NCBI RefSeq assembly: GCF_016937515.1
Contig: NZ_JAFHKM010000002.1
Location: 3,095,001-3,159,000 of the forward strand
Direction: 5' to 3'
From: Cohnella algarum
GTDB lineage: Bacteria; Bacillota; Bacilli; Paenibacillales; Paenibacillaceae
Length of the DNA: 64,000 nucleotides
Positions 63,304 through 64,000 of the stretch are shown here, in pieces; positions within the stretch are counted from its first letter, which is position 1; each line of letters opens with the position of its first letter. The position numbers and the translations under genes were made by a program. The notes beneath the pieces are model-generated. The model did not search any database and was not told where the DNA came from. It saw only the letters and a program-made list of their open reading frames with translations.

Positions 63304-64000
63304 TTACACCAGCTTATGCCGGTACCACTTGTCGCCCTTGAAGCGCCAGGCGAAGATCAGGCCGCGAACGCCCCACTCCGCCACCATCGCCAGCCAAATG
63401 CCGGCAATCCCCATGCCGAACGGAATCCCCAACAGGTAGCCCAATCCGATCCGGAACAGCCACATCGTGGCCAGGGAAGCCGCGGACGTGAATTTCGAGT
63501 CTCCGGCCGCGCGCAAGGCTGCGGGCAGCACGAAGCTCGGCGCCCACAGGAAGGGCTGGGCGACGGAGATCAGCAGCACGAGTAGGAAGATCGTATCCGC
63601 AATTTCGTCCGGCGAAGCGTACAAGGCCATCAGCAGCGGAAATAACGGCAAAATGACGGCGGCAAGCAGCACGAACAGCAGGACCGAAAAGCCGAGAAAC
63701 GACCGGATAAACTTTCGCGCGTCCTGAATGTCGCGGCTTCCGACGCACATTCCGACGACAGTGACGATCGCGACGCTGAGCGTGTTGCCGCCGATCTGAA
63801 GGAGCATGGAGATCGAGCCGGCGATCGCGTTGGCGGTCACGGCGAGCGTGCCGAGCTGGACGATGAACGTTTGCGTCAGCAATTTGCCGCCGTTGAAGAA
63901 CATCTGCTCGGCCGCGAACGGGAGGCCGATGAACAGAATCTTTTTCAAAAGGCCGAAATCCGCTTTGAGCAGCCGCTTTGCCGCGAAATCCAGCGTCTGG
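63304..64000 (-). CDS. MATE-family efflux transporter, C-terminal part (N-terminus beyond window)
   Basis: About 232 residues, open to the window end. The second MATE repeat is visible: KKILFIGLPFAAEQMFFNGG, ANAIAGSISMLLQIGGNTLS, VVGMCVGSRDIQDARKFIRS, and the late PSFVLPAALRAAGDSKFTSA, with about six TM helices. Members export drugs or metabolites by Na+ or H+ antiport. The substrate cannot be told. Confidence 0.9.
   Translation of the reverse strand, partial: QTLDFAAKRLLKADFGLLKKILFIGLPFAAEQMFFNGGKLLTQTFIVQLGTLAVTANAIAGSISMLLQIGGNTLSVAIVTVVGMCVGSRDIQDARKFIRSFLGFSVLLFVLLAAVILPLFPLLMALYASPDEIADTIFLLVLLISVAQPFLWAPSFVLPAALRAAGDSKFTSAASLATMWLFRIGLGYLLGIPFGMGIAGIWLAMVAEWGVRGLIFAWRFKGDKWYRHKLV

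Overview
The window looks like chromosomal DNA of a Gram-positive, endospore-forming-type Firmicute of the Paenibacillaceae (Paenibacillus/Cohnella-like). The grounds are two very large SLH-anchored surface proteins with GLUG modules, an FecCD-type siderophore importer behind a Fur box, a 7TM-type hybrid histidine kinase paired with an REC-SARP regulator, several WYL regulators, strong AGGAGG ribosome-binding sites, and many TTG/GTG starts. No rRNA, tRNA or CRISPR array was recognised. Genus is an inference from protein style, not from a marker gene.

Region 1 (1-20404) is a plus-strand, helicase-rich block with lower GC than the right half. In order it holds an AddA/RecB-like UvrD helicase-nuclease (cut by the window edge), a 1084-residue SNF2-type helicase with an N-terminal PLD-like region, a DUF4391 protein, a type III DNA methyltransferase (Mod), a type III restriction subunit (Res), two tandem MrfA-like helicases with C-terminal zinc cysteines, and a SpoT/MESH1-like HD phosphohydrolase with an unfamiliar N-terminus. 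This is the best candidate for an undescribed anti-mobile-element system. An IS3-like element (8326-10002, 5-bp target duplication) has cut the last codons off mod, so the present copy may be inactive or altered.

Region 2 (20405-27300) is a mobile-DNA zone. It holds an IS3 remnant, an MFS efflux gene divergent from a TetR regulator with shared GTTGT-N4-ACAAC operators, a DUF6431/DDE/AAA+/DUF5348 transposon whose transposase is frameshifted, and a broken IS30.

Region 3 (27414-35715) holds the first SLH surface protein (eight near-identical 288-bp repeats, minus strand), the relic of a LysM protein, a WYL regulator divergent from a VOC protein, a YdeI-like protein and a metallophosphatase. Region 4 (35930-40095) is a complete Fur-boxed siderophore ABC operon.

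Region 5 (40129-53340) holds a broken TetR gene, a deletion-fused FtsX permease and ABC ATPase, a two-component pair, and the second SLH surface protein downstream of four TGAGT boxes. Region 6 (53341-64000) is a patchwork of small intact genes (S1C protease, methyltransferase, GyrI-like, AlkD-like, AraC-type, VOC, MATE transporter) and many relics: an ECF sigma factor, a CHAT-like protein, XRE/DUF4386 fragments, and a WYL regulator fused to a permease. Several breaks are single-base indels, so some may be sequencing errors, while others are clear deletion junctions.
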